Positions 18,426 to 30,208 of a stretch of DNA of 64,000 bases are shown piece by piece (within the stretch, counting starts at the first letter, position 1; each line of letters begins with the position of its first letter). The notes under the pieces were generated by a model. It did not search any database. It was not told where the DNA came from and was given only the letters and a program-made list of their open reading frames with translations. Position numbers and translations under genes: made by a program. The DNA is from Symbiodinium natans (Eukaryota > Sar > Dinophyceae > Suessiales > Symbiodiniaceae): assembly GCA_905221605.1 (NCBI GenBank), contig CAJNDS010002412.1, positions 660,886-724,885 on the forward strand. The letters are read 5' to 3'.

Positions 18426-20219
18426 GTCCGGGGTTCTCTTCACGATGCTCAGGTTTCTGTAGGGTTCAGGGATTTAGGGTCTAGAGTTTTTTCAAGCTGC
18501 GGCTTCGGGCTGATAAATAAATCACGAAAGCATGGTCACGAAAGCTCGTACTGAGCCTAGGCTTGACTTCTACTCTGCTTTGGCAGGGGTTTTTGACCAG
18601 CCCCTCGCAAGTCGCCTTTTTTGAAAGTTTCGGAAAAAGGGTGGTCACTTGTGCACGGTTCACAGAAAGGGAATAGAGTTTACTAATTACAAGGGGGTCA
18701 CTATTGATTCTCTCAGTACATCAATTGGTCAATTGGGGTATACTTGAAGGTTACACGGGGATCTTGAGCTAGTATAGATCGTGATGTGTCGTACATCATC
18801 TTCTCTTGACCTCTATGAGCGAGTGGTAGGGGCGGTGGCGTGTGGTGAAGCGTGTGAGTGTAGTGACGGTGTGTGGTGGCGTGTGTGATGGTGGCGTGTG
18901 GTGGCGTGTGGCGGCGAGTGCGAAACTGCAAGCTGTCATCGTTTTTGTACTCCTGGGCCTACGAAATGCAAAGCTGCTCCAAAAGCCAGAGTGCCGACAG
19001 TTTCGTATCTCGTGAGAAGCCACGACACTTTCGCATCTCGTGAGCCCAGAAGTCCACAAGCCATGGCAATTTTGAGGACGGCGAGCGCGGTGACACCCGC
19101 GCTTTAGGGTGCGATTTTCGTCCAAATGCGGAACAAGCCTGGAGAAAGCCCATGGGCGGCGACAGCCCCCTCCCCCGCCGCTGCCGCGCCGTGTGGCGTT
19201 GCCGGTGTGGCCTCTCTTACCCTCAAGGTTGGAGCCCCTTAAAGTTGACACATTGTTTGGGGAATAGCAATTGTAATGCTAACAATGAAATGAGATGTCA
19301 CAATGATGAGAATAATAACAAGGAGAACAAGAACAAAGCGAAGCAAAAGCTATAACACAACAAGTATAAGGATAACAAGGCAAGAATAACAAGAACAAAA
19401 GAAGAACAAACCAAGAATAACACTAATAACAAGAAACGATGTAGAGATCAAAGGTGTCTCTTGGGCACTAGGCTGCAGTTCAACCCCAAAAAGGGCCCTG
19501 ACTTTACCTTGTCCTCCTCATTTTGAGTCGGACGTGAGAGTTATAGGTACCCTGTATCCCCCCATATGTACCCTTTTTGCAGGATTACATAGGGAAGCGA
19601 ATTCCCGCATTCCCTACACAGAGCCGCTCATTTCCGAAACTAGGGGTACCTTATGAGGGTCCTGACTATAAGGGAATCCTACTATTTGGGGACTATACTA
19701 GGGGTCCCTTACCCCCATTCGCAGGATGTTATAGTCATGTAAGGGTCTTTTTCAGCATACAGTATCTAGAAGGCCTGGTAGAAAAAACATTGAAGTGTAC
19801 AAGATTTCACAGCGCGCAGGGTTCAGGGCTCAGGGTGCTGCATGAATTTGGCCTGCCTGGGCTCAATCCTAAACCCTACACCCCAAACCCGAAACCCTGA
19901 ATCTCCGGTTTAGGGTTTAGGGTTTAGGGATTAGGGTTTAGGGTTTAGGGAATCCCTGGTACAGGCCGGGTAGCCATGCACAACACTGACAAGCTCCCCG
20001 TTTTGGCACGGATTCCTTTTCGCGCTGCCGAGAAGGAAGTGTTTCGGTTTAGGGTTTGGGGCTTGGGGCTTGGGGTTTCGGGGGCTTTAGGGCGCAAGGC
20101 CCTAAGCCCTAAACCCAAAACCCTGAACCCTAAACCCTAAACCCTAAACCCTAAACCCTAAACCCTAAACCGAAACAAGGTTCCCGAAAGTGAGGTCTTC
20201 ATCCCGACATGGGCCCCAG
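18426..20219. other. Gene-poor stretch with low-complexity DNA
   Basis: It contains a GTGGTGGCGTGTG-rich tract (18820-18915), an AACAA/AAGAAC-rich purine tract (19290-19440), a partial family C end (19583-19620), a family D element (19629-19725) and short telomeric runs (19866-19945, 20107-20170). No coding island could be supported. Confidence 0.5.
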
Positions 20220-20960
20220 GCCTCGAAAACTGAAGAAACTCACAAGCCCTGGAACTGCGACCTCGAAGGGAAGATGAAGACAGTGTTGTTATGACAGGCC
20301 CTGGTGCAACCCTAAACCCTAAACCCTAAACCCTAAACCCTGAACCCTGAACCCTAAACCCTGAACCCTAAACCCTAAACCCTGAACCCTGAACCCTAAA
20401 CCCTAAACCCTAAACCCTAAACCTTCAACCCTAAACATTCGGGGAGTATCGTCATGACCTGAGCTGACCTCATGATGCGTCGAAGGACCGGTTCTGCCCA
20501 TTTCGCAGCATCGATGCCATTCGCCTTCTGGAGCTCCCTAGAGAGATGTTTGGGGTTAAGGGTTTAGGGTTTTGGGTTTAGGTTTCGTTTTCGGACGCCT
20601 TTCCGAAGTATCAGTGCATCCGGTTCACATCAGAGCAGGCAGTGGCCGAGAAGCCCGAAACTCTAAACCCCAAACCCCAAACCCCAAACCCTAAACCCTA
20701 AACCCTAATTAAACCCTAAACCCTAAACCCTCCAACTATCAAGGTCATGGAGCCTCCAAATTGGTTCCCGAATGTTGAATCCCCGAGGCCTCACAAGCAA
20801 ACCTAACAGGATCCAGGTTTTGCAGCCCCTGAACCCTGTAAGGGTTTAGGGTGTAGGGTTTCTGGGTTTAGGGTTTAGGGTAAGGGTTTGGGGTAAACCC
20901 CCGGACCCAGAGAGTTCTCACTTGTGTGGGGCAACGTGTTCTTTCTCATCAGGCCCCCTA
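20220..20960 (+). CDS. Probable 5' exons of the anoctamin gene
   Basis: Short coding-like islands on the same strand just upstream of the clear anoctamin exons: about 20220-20284 (KTEETHKPWNCDLEGKMK), 20486-20551 (DRFCPFRSIDAIRLLELPRE), about 20590-20650 (FPKYQCIRFTSEQAVAEK) and 20900-20960 (REFSLVWGNVFFLIRPP). Each is bordered by telomeric runs. Anoctamins carry a cytosolic N-terminal domain of moderate conservation that these could encode. Phases could not be verified, and no start codon was assigned. Confidence 0.35.
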
Positions 20961-21001
20961 CAGGCCCTGAGGCAGTAAGACACCAAACATCACCCCAAAA
21001 C

Positions 21002-21130
21002 TTGGGGGTTGTTCCCCCTTATACGAACAGGCTTTAGGGTTTAGGGTTTAGGGTTTAGGGTTTAAAGGATGATAGTACCCCCTATTATCATCCCTACTAA
21101 GGACTGTTAGTATAAGGGGGAACATCCCAA
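21002..21130. mobile_element. Inverted-repeat element, family A, with TTTAGGG array inside
   Basis: The left end (GTTCCCCCTTATACGAACAG) and right end (GGACTGTTAGTATAAGGGGG followed by AACATCCCA) are imperfect inverted copies. Four TTTAGGG units (21032-21063) sit just inside the left end. Other copies of the family at 26995 and 45687 lack them. Confidence 0.75.
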
Positions 21131-21321
21131 CCTAAAACGTCAAACCCTCGATCCTAAACCCTAAGCCCTAACCCTAAACCCGAAACCACAAGGCCGACAC
21201 GAAACCTTAAACCTGAGGTTCAAACCCTAAACCCTAAACCCTAAACCCTAAATCCTAAACCCTAAACCCTAAACCCTAAACCCCAAACCCCAAACCCTAA
21301 ACCCTAAACCCTCAACCTGAG

Positions 21322-24300
21322 GTTCTGGCTGGATGAATGGGTGAGCCTGGATGAGATGGAGAAGCAAGGAATTATTACGTGTTACTTTCCCTGTCCGAGT
21401 GCCCGGCAAATTCAAGAGATCCACAACGAAGTCTTGACCACGGACAAATGGTTCAATCCTCACTTCGCTGACGCGACCATCAAGATTCGACCCTATTTTG
21501 GTGAGACCCTAGCCTTCTATTTCAAGTTCGTGGCCCACCTTGCCCAATCCATGCTTGTTCCTGGCTTTGTGGGTGTGGTGTTCTTCGTTCTCAACAGAAC
21601 GGATGTTGTCGACCAAGAAAACGTGGGCCAGGCTCGCCAGGCATGTTGCGTGCTCTTCTCAATTTGGGCTGCAACGCTCTTGCAGATATTCAGTCGCCAC
21701 TCATCGCGAACCAAGCAGTTCTGGGGTGTGGAGGAGACCGAACGCTTCGCGCAGCCCAATCCGGATTGGGACCCCACGCGGACCGGTGAGACTGCAAGAC
21801 TTTGCGTGAACCTTGCCACTGTGACATACATAGTGGTGCAGCTGGGCAGCACAGCTCCCAACGCTGAAGCGTTCTCACGGGTCGGTAGGCTTAAAGGACC
21901 TCCAGCTAGAAACTCCATCTGCCCAAGCCCCTTCACCCCCAACACTCGTTAGGCTTGGGGTTCAGGGTATCGAACCCTAAACCCTAAACCCTAAACCCTA
22001 AACCCTAAACCGAAAACCTTAAACCCTAAACCCTAAACCCTAAACCTTAAACCCTAAACCCTAAACCCTAAACCCTAAACCCGAAACGCTAGGGTTTATG
22101 GGCCCTGGACCCCCCCCCCCCCCCCACACCTGCTCAGGTACGTTGGTGCCATCACAGTCCTCCTGACCTGGCAGTACAACATTCCCCCCGACGCACCTGG
22201 CGCCAGCATGTTCTCCCTCCTGCTCACCATAGTCATCAAGGCCCCAGTTTCTGGGAGGTTCGGTACTTATGAACCAACTGCGACTTATAATCACCCAGTT
22301 TTAAGCCCCCTTAAGTGCCCCAATATGGTTATAGTTTGGGTGAGAAGTACAGTTATAATCGGTTAATACGCACCATGAACCTTCAAGTACAGGGCTGCTG
22401 CGGGTGGAGGGTTCCCGCGTTTCGGGCTTTTGGGTTTTGGTCCCTTCTCGTGGATTCCTGCTTGGTCTCCGAGTGCCTCAGTGTGCGTGTTCCCAGTCAG
22501 CCGACACCCCGATGCCAAACTCTCACGCGGCAGGGTGGCAACTTCTTGTGGTCCAAGATTGCGCCGGCGCTTGTCGAGTTCGAGAACCACAGAACTGAGG
22601 TGGACATGGAGGCGCCCGCTCGGCTTCGGTGGGGGTTGCTTGATGGTCGTGGTGGTGGTGAATGTCACAGTTGCTCTGTAAAAAAGGGCTTACACCCTTC
22701 TTTTCTTGTCACAGCTATCTTTGGTACTCTTGTTCGTATAGGAGTACTCGAAGGCGTACGCGGTTCGGTATTTGTGCCTGTTCTCACTCGCCAGACCTTA
22801 CTTTGGGAAGTAGGTATCCTATGTATTGCCTTAAAGAGATTACGACGTGAAGTTGACTTGTTTCTCTGGCGCCCTCAGAATGAGGAGGTTTTGTCAGTTC
22901 TTCGAATTTTCTATTTTCGAGGTGCCTAATTCCCATCCCGGTTCGTCGGCGTTGGTGCCTGTTGCCAGTGAGCGAACAGTAGGCTTCAGCAGGGTCTATG
23001 ATGATTCTGTCTGGATCTGCAACACCACAGAAGGAACATTTCTTAAAGCCTACAAACCCTAAACCCTAAACCCTAAACCCTCAACCCTAAACCCTGGGGG
23101 GTTCCAGCATGAGTGAAGGAGAAGCTGTCAGCTTTACTTGCCGGCGTCAAGCTTTTTGTTGCCAACTTCCCCTTCCTCTCGCACGTCTTCCTGACGAACT
23201 CCTTGCAGGCGGGGGTGGCCCTAAACCCTAAACCCTAAACCCTAAACCCTAAACCCTAAACCCTAAACCCTAAACCCTAAACCCTAAACCCTAAACCCTA
23301 AACCCTAAACCCTAAACCCTAAACCCTAAACCCTAAACCCTAAACCCTCAACCCTACACCCCCCCCAACGCCAACAAAACCCTAGGCCGAATGCGCCAGC
23401 ACCTTCGAAGAGGCCGCCTCGAAAACTTGGAAGGGCTTCAACATCGCCCTGCTAGATCAGGATACTCTTCATGTCGCTAGGCTGCACGTGGTCGGCCGAG
23501 GGGTTTAGGGTTTTGGGGTTTGGGGGTTTAGGGGTTAGGGGTTTATGGCTTTAAGGGTTTAAGGGTTTAAGGGTTTAAGGGTTTAAGGGTTTAGGGTTTC
23601 TCGTTTTAGGTTCACTAGCCCGCCGGGGCCGAGAAGCTTTGTTGTGGGGAGGGAGGCAGGATCGAAGTCCCCCCTCCCCCCCGCTTTCCCTTGTCACTTC
23701 GAACTTTTTTGGAAGGGGTTTAGGAGGTGTAGGGTTGGGGTTTAGGGTTTAGGCTTACTCTCGCCCTGTCAGATTGCGTGTTGTCTCGTGCCGGTGAGCC
23801 CTCGTCCCGCCACGGTTACCCGCAGTCTACCTCTGGACGTTGCACTCGGCTTAGTTGCTAGAATCACAAGGTTCCCAAAGGCATTCTGCAAACTCAGTTT
23901 GTTGGGGTTACTCGCTGTAATCCCAAGATTTTTTGTAATCTTTTGGGGGGGATTCTTTTCCAGCTGCAGTCTGAGGCCCCTTTTTCCTTTGGCTGTTTCC
24001 AAACACTTATGTAAAGAGCTCTCTCAGCTCGAAAAGTTTCAGGCCTTCAGGGCTTTGGGTCCTAGGTAGGATAAGGGGACCCTTAAAAGGGAACCCTTGC
24101 TAACCCTCTTCTGGCTCTGTTAAGCAGGGACCTTATTCAGAGTGTGATATCCCCAAGGGCCTCCCTAATCCTATCCCTTGGGGCTCCAGGAATCTTAAAG
24201 CCGGGAAGCTGGGGAGCTCCAACAACCTTGTTATTGCTTGAGGGCCCAAACAGATATCGTGATAGGTCGCCAAAGGGCCAAGCTGATTTCCTTTACTGGG

Positions 24301-27300
24301 TTTGTTCAGGTCATCCGCTAGAATCTCGAAAAAATCAGGCGGTCAATCCAGGCAGGAAAGCTTCAGGCCTTAACGCCCTAAAGGCTTTAGGCTTTATGGG
24401 CCACGGCTTCCGCCCACGAAGGCGGGAAAGCTTTAGGCCTTGGCTCTCAAGGTTTCAGGTTTAAGGGCCCCAGAAAAGCTGGACAGCCTAAGGCCTTAGG
24501 TTTTCAGGTCTGAAGGGCTTGGCTTCAGCCCAGGTTCTCCCCCCCCCCCCCCTTTGTTGTTTTGGGGGGTGGCTGTGCGGCCCTACTAAACCGGGTGCAA
24601 CATTGTCGGCTTTAGGTTTGGGGCTATGCCCAGTGTCCATGGCTCAGGCTTAGGGTTGCTTAGGGTTGAACCAGCTGCCCTACCACTGCATGGTCCTTCA
24701 TGGTCCCTTACAGTACCTTTTCGAACCTATGAGCCCTTGGGTTGTCGTGGGGCATAGCAGGACCCAGTTGCCGAGACAAAACACCTGGTCTCAGGTGTTG
24801 AAGATCCCAAAGCCCTCAAGCCCCCTTCGATGACAGAGGACCTGCACAAGATGAGCTTTCATCGAGGAAAGAAGAGGCGCCTCGGCTTGCGTCCTGGCGT
24901 CGTGTGCGCACGTGCACGAAGTGTCGGTGGGGGAGGTGGCTCAGAGCTTCAAGTTCTCAGGGCCCCCATGAGCTTACTTGCGATCTGATCTCCATCAAGT
25001 AAGAGCATCCACACCTGCGCAAGATTGTCCGCAAGCTCCCAAAGTTTTTCAGAAAGCACGGAACCCAAACAAGATGCAGTGGCATCCCCTTGCCCCTGGA
25101 CCCTAAACCTTAACCCACAACCCTAAACCCTAAACCCTAAACCCTAAACCCTAAACCCTAAACCCTACCCTAAACCCTAAACCCTAAACCCCAAACCCTA
25201 AATTAAGAGCCTCCGGCTCAAGCCGCCGACCCCGCAGGAGAACAAGTTTAAGGTTTGGGGTTTGGTGATTTTGTTTGCGGTTGGGGGGGGGGGGGGGGGT
25301 GGGAGAGTTGGGGGTGGGGGGGGGGGGTGGGGGGGGGTAGGGGGGGGTAGAGGGGGGGGGGGGGGTGGGGGGGGGTGAGGGGGTGGGGGGGGGGGGGGGG
25401 GGGGGGGGGGGTTGGGGGTTTTCTTATGCCGTGTGCGAAAACGCCTATGGTCCATGAGTTTACGCGGTGTGGGTGGCCTGTTCTCCACGGAAACGCTGGC
25501 GGGGTACCCCCCCCCCCTACCCCCCCCGCCCCCCGCGTTTTGGGGGGGTAAGGAGGGAAAGAGGTCACCTCGTTTTCCCATCCAACACGCCGCCAGGGTC
25601 TGCGGACCCTAAACCCTAAACCCTAAACCCTAAACCCTAAACCCTAAACCCTAAACCCTAAACCTTCATGGATTGGGCTTGGGCCGAGGATCTGCATCCC
25701 GGGATGTGTGCCTACCGATTACACCACCGCGAGGATCTACAGCGAGACCAACTGCCGCAGACTCGGAGGGCTTGTGGCACGTGAGTCTTTTTTAGGGTTG
25801 GGGATTTAGAATTTAGGGTTTAGGGTTTAGGGTTTAGGGCTTCATCTTCGCGTTTGGGGGTTCAGTTCTTGGCGTAAGAATTCGTGTTGAAGGTTTCTTA
25901 GGGGTCAAGGTTGAGTCAACCGGAAACCCTGTCATGAACCCAAATAGGGGGGGGGGTTTCCGAAATTAAGGGTACCTTTTTGGGGTCCTTATTGTCAGGG
26001 AATCCTACTATTTGGGAGGTTTTTTTGGGTTCCCCTACTTTCGTACACCTCCATGTTGAGGCTCCGGATCATAGCAGGCAACAACACGGGAACGCCCAGA
26101 ACCAAACAGTTAGTTTTGAGAACTGGCCATGTGTCGTTTGCATCCACTTCCACTTCTGTGAGCGCCAAGGTGATGCCGATGTGAAAGATAATCTGACGAC
26201 TTACTTTGTCTTTGCGATTGTCATCGAAGTTGCCCTCCTCATCCTTCCTATCATCCTCTCATACTGGGAGATTCGCAAGGACCGAGGTAAGAAAGACCAC
26301 CCTATGCAAACCCTAAACCCTAAACCCTAAACCCTAATCCCTAAACCCTAAACCCGAAACCCTAAACCCTAAACTCTAGACCCTTCTCAGGAGTTCAAGA
26401 AGTTGCAGGCAAAAGACTCAGATTCCGAGCAGGCAGACGAGGAGAAAACATACAGCTTCCTCCAGTGGGAGGCGAAGAAGTTTCCCTACGAGTTTGGCTC
26501 CTGGGGCGGCGATAAGGCGGGTTCGGATTCAAGAACGAATCCGTCGACTCTCAGTCCTTCAGCCCCAAACCCTGAACCCTAAACCCTCAACCCTAAACCC
26601 CGAACCCTGAACCCTAAACCCTCAACCCTAAACCCCGAACCCTGAACCCTCAACCCGAAACCCTAGACATTCAACCCTTTAAATCTTTGACCTGCCAGGT
26701 GAATGATTTCTTGGACATGGCGATCAACTACTCCATTGTGGCCTGTTGGGGTGTGTTGTACCCTCCAATGGCCACCATCGCGGCTGTGGCTTTGTTACTT
26801 GAAGCATCACTCGCAAAGTCGTTCTGCGTTCGGATCTCACCCTAAACCCCTAAACCCTAAACCCTTGCCTAGTACCCTTAGTAGCAGGCCCCTCGCACCC
26901 CCGCCTCATGGGCTAGTGCAGAGTACGCGCCTTATCTGCTGCGCTACACCAGTCCCCTTCACTGCTTCCATTCTTGCCTAGACATGATAACCTGCGATGT
27001 TCCCCCGTATACTAACAGTCCTTAATCGGGATTACAATCGGGGAGAACTAGAATAGGGGGACTGTTAGGTGTAAGGGGGAACATCCCACATGATAGGCCA
27101 TAACCCTATATAGCCCTATATAGCCCTATATCACCCTGTATAACCCTAAACCCTAAACCCTAAACCCTAAACCCTAACCCCTAAACCCTAAACCCTAAAC
27201 CCTAAACCCTAAACCCTAAACCCGAAACCCTAAACCCTAAACCTTGCAGGTTTGTCCTCCTTCGACTCCGGGTCTACAGGATGCTCTACGTCACCCGAAG

Positions 27301-27380
27301 ACCCCTACCCAGGGCCAGCGCTGGCCTGGGAATTTGGAGGACCCTCTTGCGTTGTGTTGTGAGGGTTTAGGGTTTAGGGT

Positions 27381-27412
<32 letters not shown>

Positions 27413-28621
27413 GGCGAAATGGCACGTGCCGGGTCTCGAATGTCGCATAAGGGGTCTCGAATGTCGCTTTCTTATTGTGCGTCCAGGTTTCCATTGCTCC
27501 GTCGCCATGTGGGATCGGTCGCATCTTGCGTCAGGCTATCCCTATTCGTCTATGTATGCCAGCGCTGTTGCGAGACAGTGCGAGTGTGGAAGCTCAGACC
27601 TGCAGCACGAAGCGGCAAGTGATGGCAAAATGTGCGACACCTCGAGATTGATTGCGCCCCCATTTTCCCGACGAGAGCCTTGGGCTTATCCAACCTCTCT
27701 TGCTTGAATTCGGTTCACAGATTCCTTGAGCTTGAGTTCGAAACCTCGTGGCCGCCTGCGATGGGAGGACACGACCACCTACGATGGGAGTGGGGTCCGT
27801 CTTTCACAGTCGGAAGTTAGTCTGATACTTCGTTGCTTGCTAAGATCGGTACGCTTCGCTCAAACGTCGTGCACCTTGGCCAGTGCATTCGGAAACGTGT
27901 GGAAACGGAGTGCGCTTGTATCGAGCATGTCGACTTGCCTCCGAGACAGCGTTCGTTGCAAGCCTTCCAAAAACAGGGGTCTCCCGATCCTAATCTCTGG
28001 ACACTTCATGATGAATCATGTCTTGCCAGTGTAGTGTCAGTCCGGACCCCTACATCCTGGGACCCCAGACCCTGGGAGCCCTAAACCCGAAACCCTAAAC
28101 CCTAAACCCTAAACCCCACACCCTAACTCGATGTCCAGGACCATCTTTCAGTGCATCAATATTGCAGCGGTCGCTTGCAACGTGGGCATGGCGACCATGT
28201 TCTTCTACCCCATGCGAAACAAGCCTCCTCGGCCTTGGTTGGGGGGACTTAGCGCGGTTGCGGGATTTGGGGTTTAAAGCCCGTAAACCCTAAACCCTAA
28301 ACCCCAAACCCCAAACCCTAGACCCTAAACCCTAAACCCTAAACCCCCCGCCCAAAACCGTATGCCGCCAGGGCATTTGGCTTGCAGCTGATGCTTTTCT
28401 TGCTCTTTGAGCACGCGATCCTCATGCTTCAGGCCACCGTCAAGTTCGTTATCTCCGACTCTCCCGCAGATGTCACCGAAATCAAGTACTACAACGAGTA
28501 CGTGAAGAAGACTCTAAAGAAGTCACGCATCGCCCCTCTGACCCCATCTTGGTTGGATCATGTCGATGTTTCCCTCAATCCGGACCAAGTTGAGAGTGAA
28601 GAGGATAGCGACTCCTCCTGA
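21322..28621 (+). CDS. Anoctamin (TMEM16-family) membrane protein, multi-exon
   Basis: Anoctamins are ten-helix channels and phospholipid scramblases. Exon 21322 to about 21885 encodes the start of the membrane domain (IRPYFGETLAFYFKFVAHL; FSIWAATLLQIFSRH), as in the family. Phase-matched exons follow: 22138-22240; 22534-22611 with the family hallmark VEFENHRTE; 22879-22921; 23117-23208; 23386-23480. Then about 26160-26279 (VIEVALLILPIILSYWEIRK), 26391-26516 (LQWEAKKFPYEF), 26699-26820 (VNDFLDMAINYSIVACWGVL), 27250-27339 (VTRRPLPRASAGLGIW), 28139-28222 and the last, 28372-28621 (LLFEHAILMLQATVKF), ending in an acidic tail and TGA. Donors include AG|GC and AG|GA. Nearly all introns carry telomeric runs. 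Exons between 23.5 and 26.1 kb are uncertain; candidates are 24840-24960, 25025-25080 and 25676-25775. Confidence 0.8.
22255..22392. mobile_element. Inverted-repeat element, family B, in an anoctamin intron
   Basis: The ends relate to GAGGTTC...GAACCTTCAAG. The core shares 'cccttaagtgcccc...tatggttatagtttggg' type sequence with the copies at 32149 and 38687. It fills most of the intron between the anoctamin exons ending at 22240 and starting at 22534, which has no telomeric array. Confidence 0.65.
23218..23351. repeat. CCCTAAA array, about nineteen units, nearly perfect
   Basis: One of the longest pure telomeric runs here. It lies in the intron between coding islands 23117-23208 and 23386-23480. 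Confidence 0.95.
25275..25412. repeat. Poly-G tract
   Basis: About 140 bases almost wholly G, broken by single T or A. It has strong quadruplex potential. Flanked by CCCTAAA runs at 25105-25200 and 25606-25664. The proline-rich readings on the other strand are artefacts of composition. Confidence 0.9.
25950..26045. mobile_element. Inverted-repeat element, family D
   Basis: Left end GGGTTTCCGAAATTAAGGG and right end CCCCTACTTTCG are inverted relatives. The core CCTTATTGTCAGGGAATCCTAC recurs in the copies at 19629, 30131 (inverted) and 43198 (inverted). It lies just 5' of an anoctamin exon. Confidence 0.65.
26995..27088. mobile_element. Inverted-repeat element, family A, in an anoctamin intron
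   Basis: The ends GATGTTCCCCCGTATACTAA and TGTAAGGGGGAACATCCCA are inverted copies about 95 bp apart. It lies between the exons ending at 26820 and starting at 27250 and is followed at once by a CCCTAAA array. Confidence 0.75.
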
Positions 28622-29162
28622 GCAGAGCTTTCGCAGAAATGCGCCCAATGCTGCAAACGGAGCATTGGTTCGGCGAAACATGCTGGACGCGCAAGGTGTA
28701 TATCGTTTCATCTCGACTAGATTAAGCGCGCCAAGAGGTGCGATGCTTTCAGGCAAGGGATGCTGATGTCCCCCGCGATAATGTTCCAGTGTACACTAGC
28801 AAATGCAGCCAATGCACGAAATGACGTTGAAAGATCGAGAGAGAGAGAGAGAGAGAGAGAGCCCCAGAGAGAGAGAGAGAGAGAGTCGCTTTGAGAAGCA
28901 ATGGCTCGACTTGGTGTCGCAGACTCGTGCAGTTCTTCCACATGTGTGACATCAGGCCTTGGGAGCCCCACAGGATTTAGGGCTTAGCCGCCCCAGAAGC
29001 ATGTTCGTGTGCGCAGGGTTTGCTTTGTTCCTGTCTTCTACGTGCCCTGCAGCCATTGATAGCATCAGATGAGAAGATTTGAGCTTGTCATTCCTTGTGT
29101 TGGGGGTAGGTTGTTGGAGCAACATGTTTTTGTGTCGCAACATTGTAGCGCTTCGTTGACGG
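28622..29162. other. Intergenic region with GA microsatellite
   Basis: 3' flank of the anoctamin gene and 5' flank of the phosphatase gene. A (GA)n tract lies at 28837-28885. There are almost no telomeric units, in contrast to the introns on its left. No leader relic is visible before the phosphatase ATG. Confidence 0.65.
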
Positions 29163-30131
29163 ATGGGCAACAGCTTTCGAAGTCTTTGGTCGCAGGCTCG
29201 GCCTTGCGCACGCTGCGTGCCGTGCGCCTTCTCCTCCTGGGGTCGAGCGCTGCCTCTGGTCGGCCGACTTCCGCGTGGGACATTGCTCAGTCCATCAGGC
29301 ACTCCTCTGCCACAAGTGGTGCATCGCAGGCTGTCTCGACAGGAGGTGTGTCCTCCCGGTGGGAGGCTCCTGTTTGTGGGCGACGTGCATGGCTGTGTTG
29401 ATGAGCTCCGCGCCATGCTGGCGCAGGTAGGATATGACAAGCACCGCGACACCCTTGTTCTCGTGGGTGACCTTGTCAACAAAGGTCCAGGCAGTGGAGA
29501 GGTGCTGCAACTGGCTCAAGAGTGCAAGGCTTTGTGCGTGCGCGGGAACCATGATGACGAGCTGCTGAAGGCATACTATCGCGTGGGCCGCTATGCAGAA
29601 GGTTTGGAGAAGTACAAGCACGATGCGCTGTACCAGGTGACTCCCCAGGACATTCACTGGCTGCAAGAGCAACCTCTCTCCATCACTTTCCCATGGATTG
29701 ATGTGCTTGTGGTGCATGCTGGACTGATTCCCGATGTGCCTTTAGAAGATCAGGACTTCATGGACTTGACAGAAGGCCGCAACTTGCGGCGCACGCACGG
29801 AGCTAGCCAGGCTAGCCAGTGGTCGATGCTGCAGGAGCAGTCGGAAGGCAGTGTCGCGTGGGCCACGGAGTGGAAGGGTCCCATGCATGTGGTCTTTGGC
29901 CATGACGCGCGCCGGAGGGTGCAGGAGCATCCCTATGCCACGGGTCTCGACAGTGCATGCTGCTACGGAGACCGGCTGACAGCCCTGGTTGCTGACGTGG
30001 ACAACTTCTCCAATCGGCGGCTCTTTTCAGTGGCAGCATACCATGCATACGCGCCTAAGTCGGATGAGAAAGAGGCCTCCGAAGTTGGTGCCATTTTGGG
30101 GGTCTACGATGCAAAGGGGGCCCTGATATAG
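29163..30131 (+). CDS. ApaH-like metallophosphatase (ALPH), intronless
   Basis: 322 aa from MGNSFRSLW, ending at TAG. It carries the metallophosphoesterase signature in order: GDVHG at about 73, GDLVNKGPG at about 101, GNHDD at about 129, HAG at about 185 and FGHDARR at about 245. These residues bind two metal ions. The spacing fits the ApaH / ApaH-like branch of PPP-type phosphatases, which act on dinucleoside polyphosphates and, in trypanosomes, on mRNA caps. The first 65 residues are Arg/Pro-rich and lack the family core; they may be an organelle-targeting leader. It is a single uninterrupted frame between intron-rich neighbours. An ordinary protein Ser/Thr phosphatase is less likely given the small size. 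The substrate is not determined. Confidence 0.85.
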   Translation: MGNSFRSLWSQARPCARCVPCAFSSWGRALPLVGRLPRGTLLSPSGTPLPQVVHRRLSRQEVCPPGGRLLFVGDVHGCVDELRAMLAQVGYDKHRDTLVLVGDLVNKGPGSGEVLQLAQECKALCVRGNHDDELLKAYYRVGRYAEGLEKYKHDALYQVTPQDIHWLQEQPLSITFPWIDVLVVHAGLIPDVPLEDQDFMDLTEGRNLRRTHGASQASQWSMLQEQSEGSVAWATEWKGPMHVVFGHDARRRVQEHPYATGLDSACCYGDRLTALVADVDNFSNRRLFSVAAYHAYAPKSDEKEASEVGAILGVYDAKGALI

Positions 30132-30208
30132 ACTCCCAAATAATCAGTAGGATCCGATTAGAATAAGGACTCCAAGGGGGTACCCCTCATATCGTAAACC
30201 CCCCACAT
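30131..30208. mobile_element. Family D inverted-repeat element after the phosphatase stop
   Basis: Related to the reverse complement of the copies at 19629 and 25950 (CCAAATAATCAGTAGGATCC; AATAAGGACTCC; GGGGGTACCCCTCATATCG). It begins at the stop codon of the phosphatase gene, so the element may supply the 3' end. Confidence 0.55.

Noticed and set aside
22315-22929. One continuous 204-residue protein
   Set aside because: It is two anoctamin exons (22534-22611 and 22879-22921) joined by an intron that happens to stay open.
25198-25581. Proline-rich protein on the minus strand
   Set aside because: Product of the poly-G tract.
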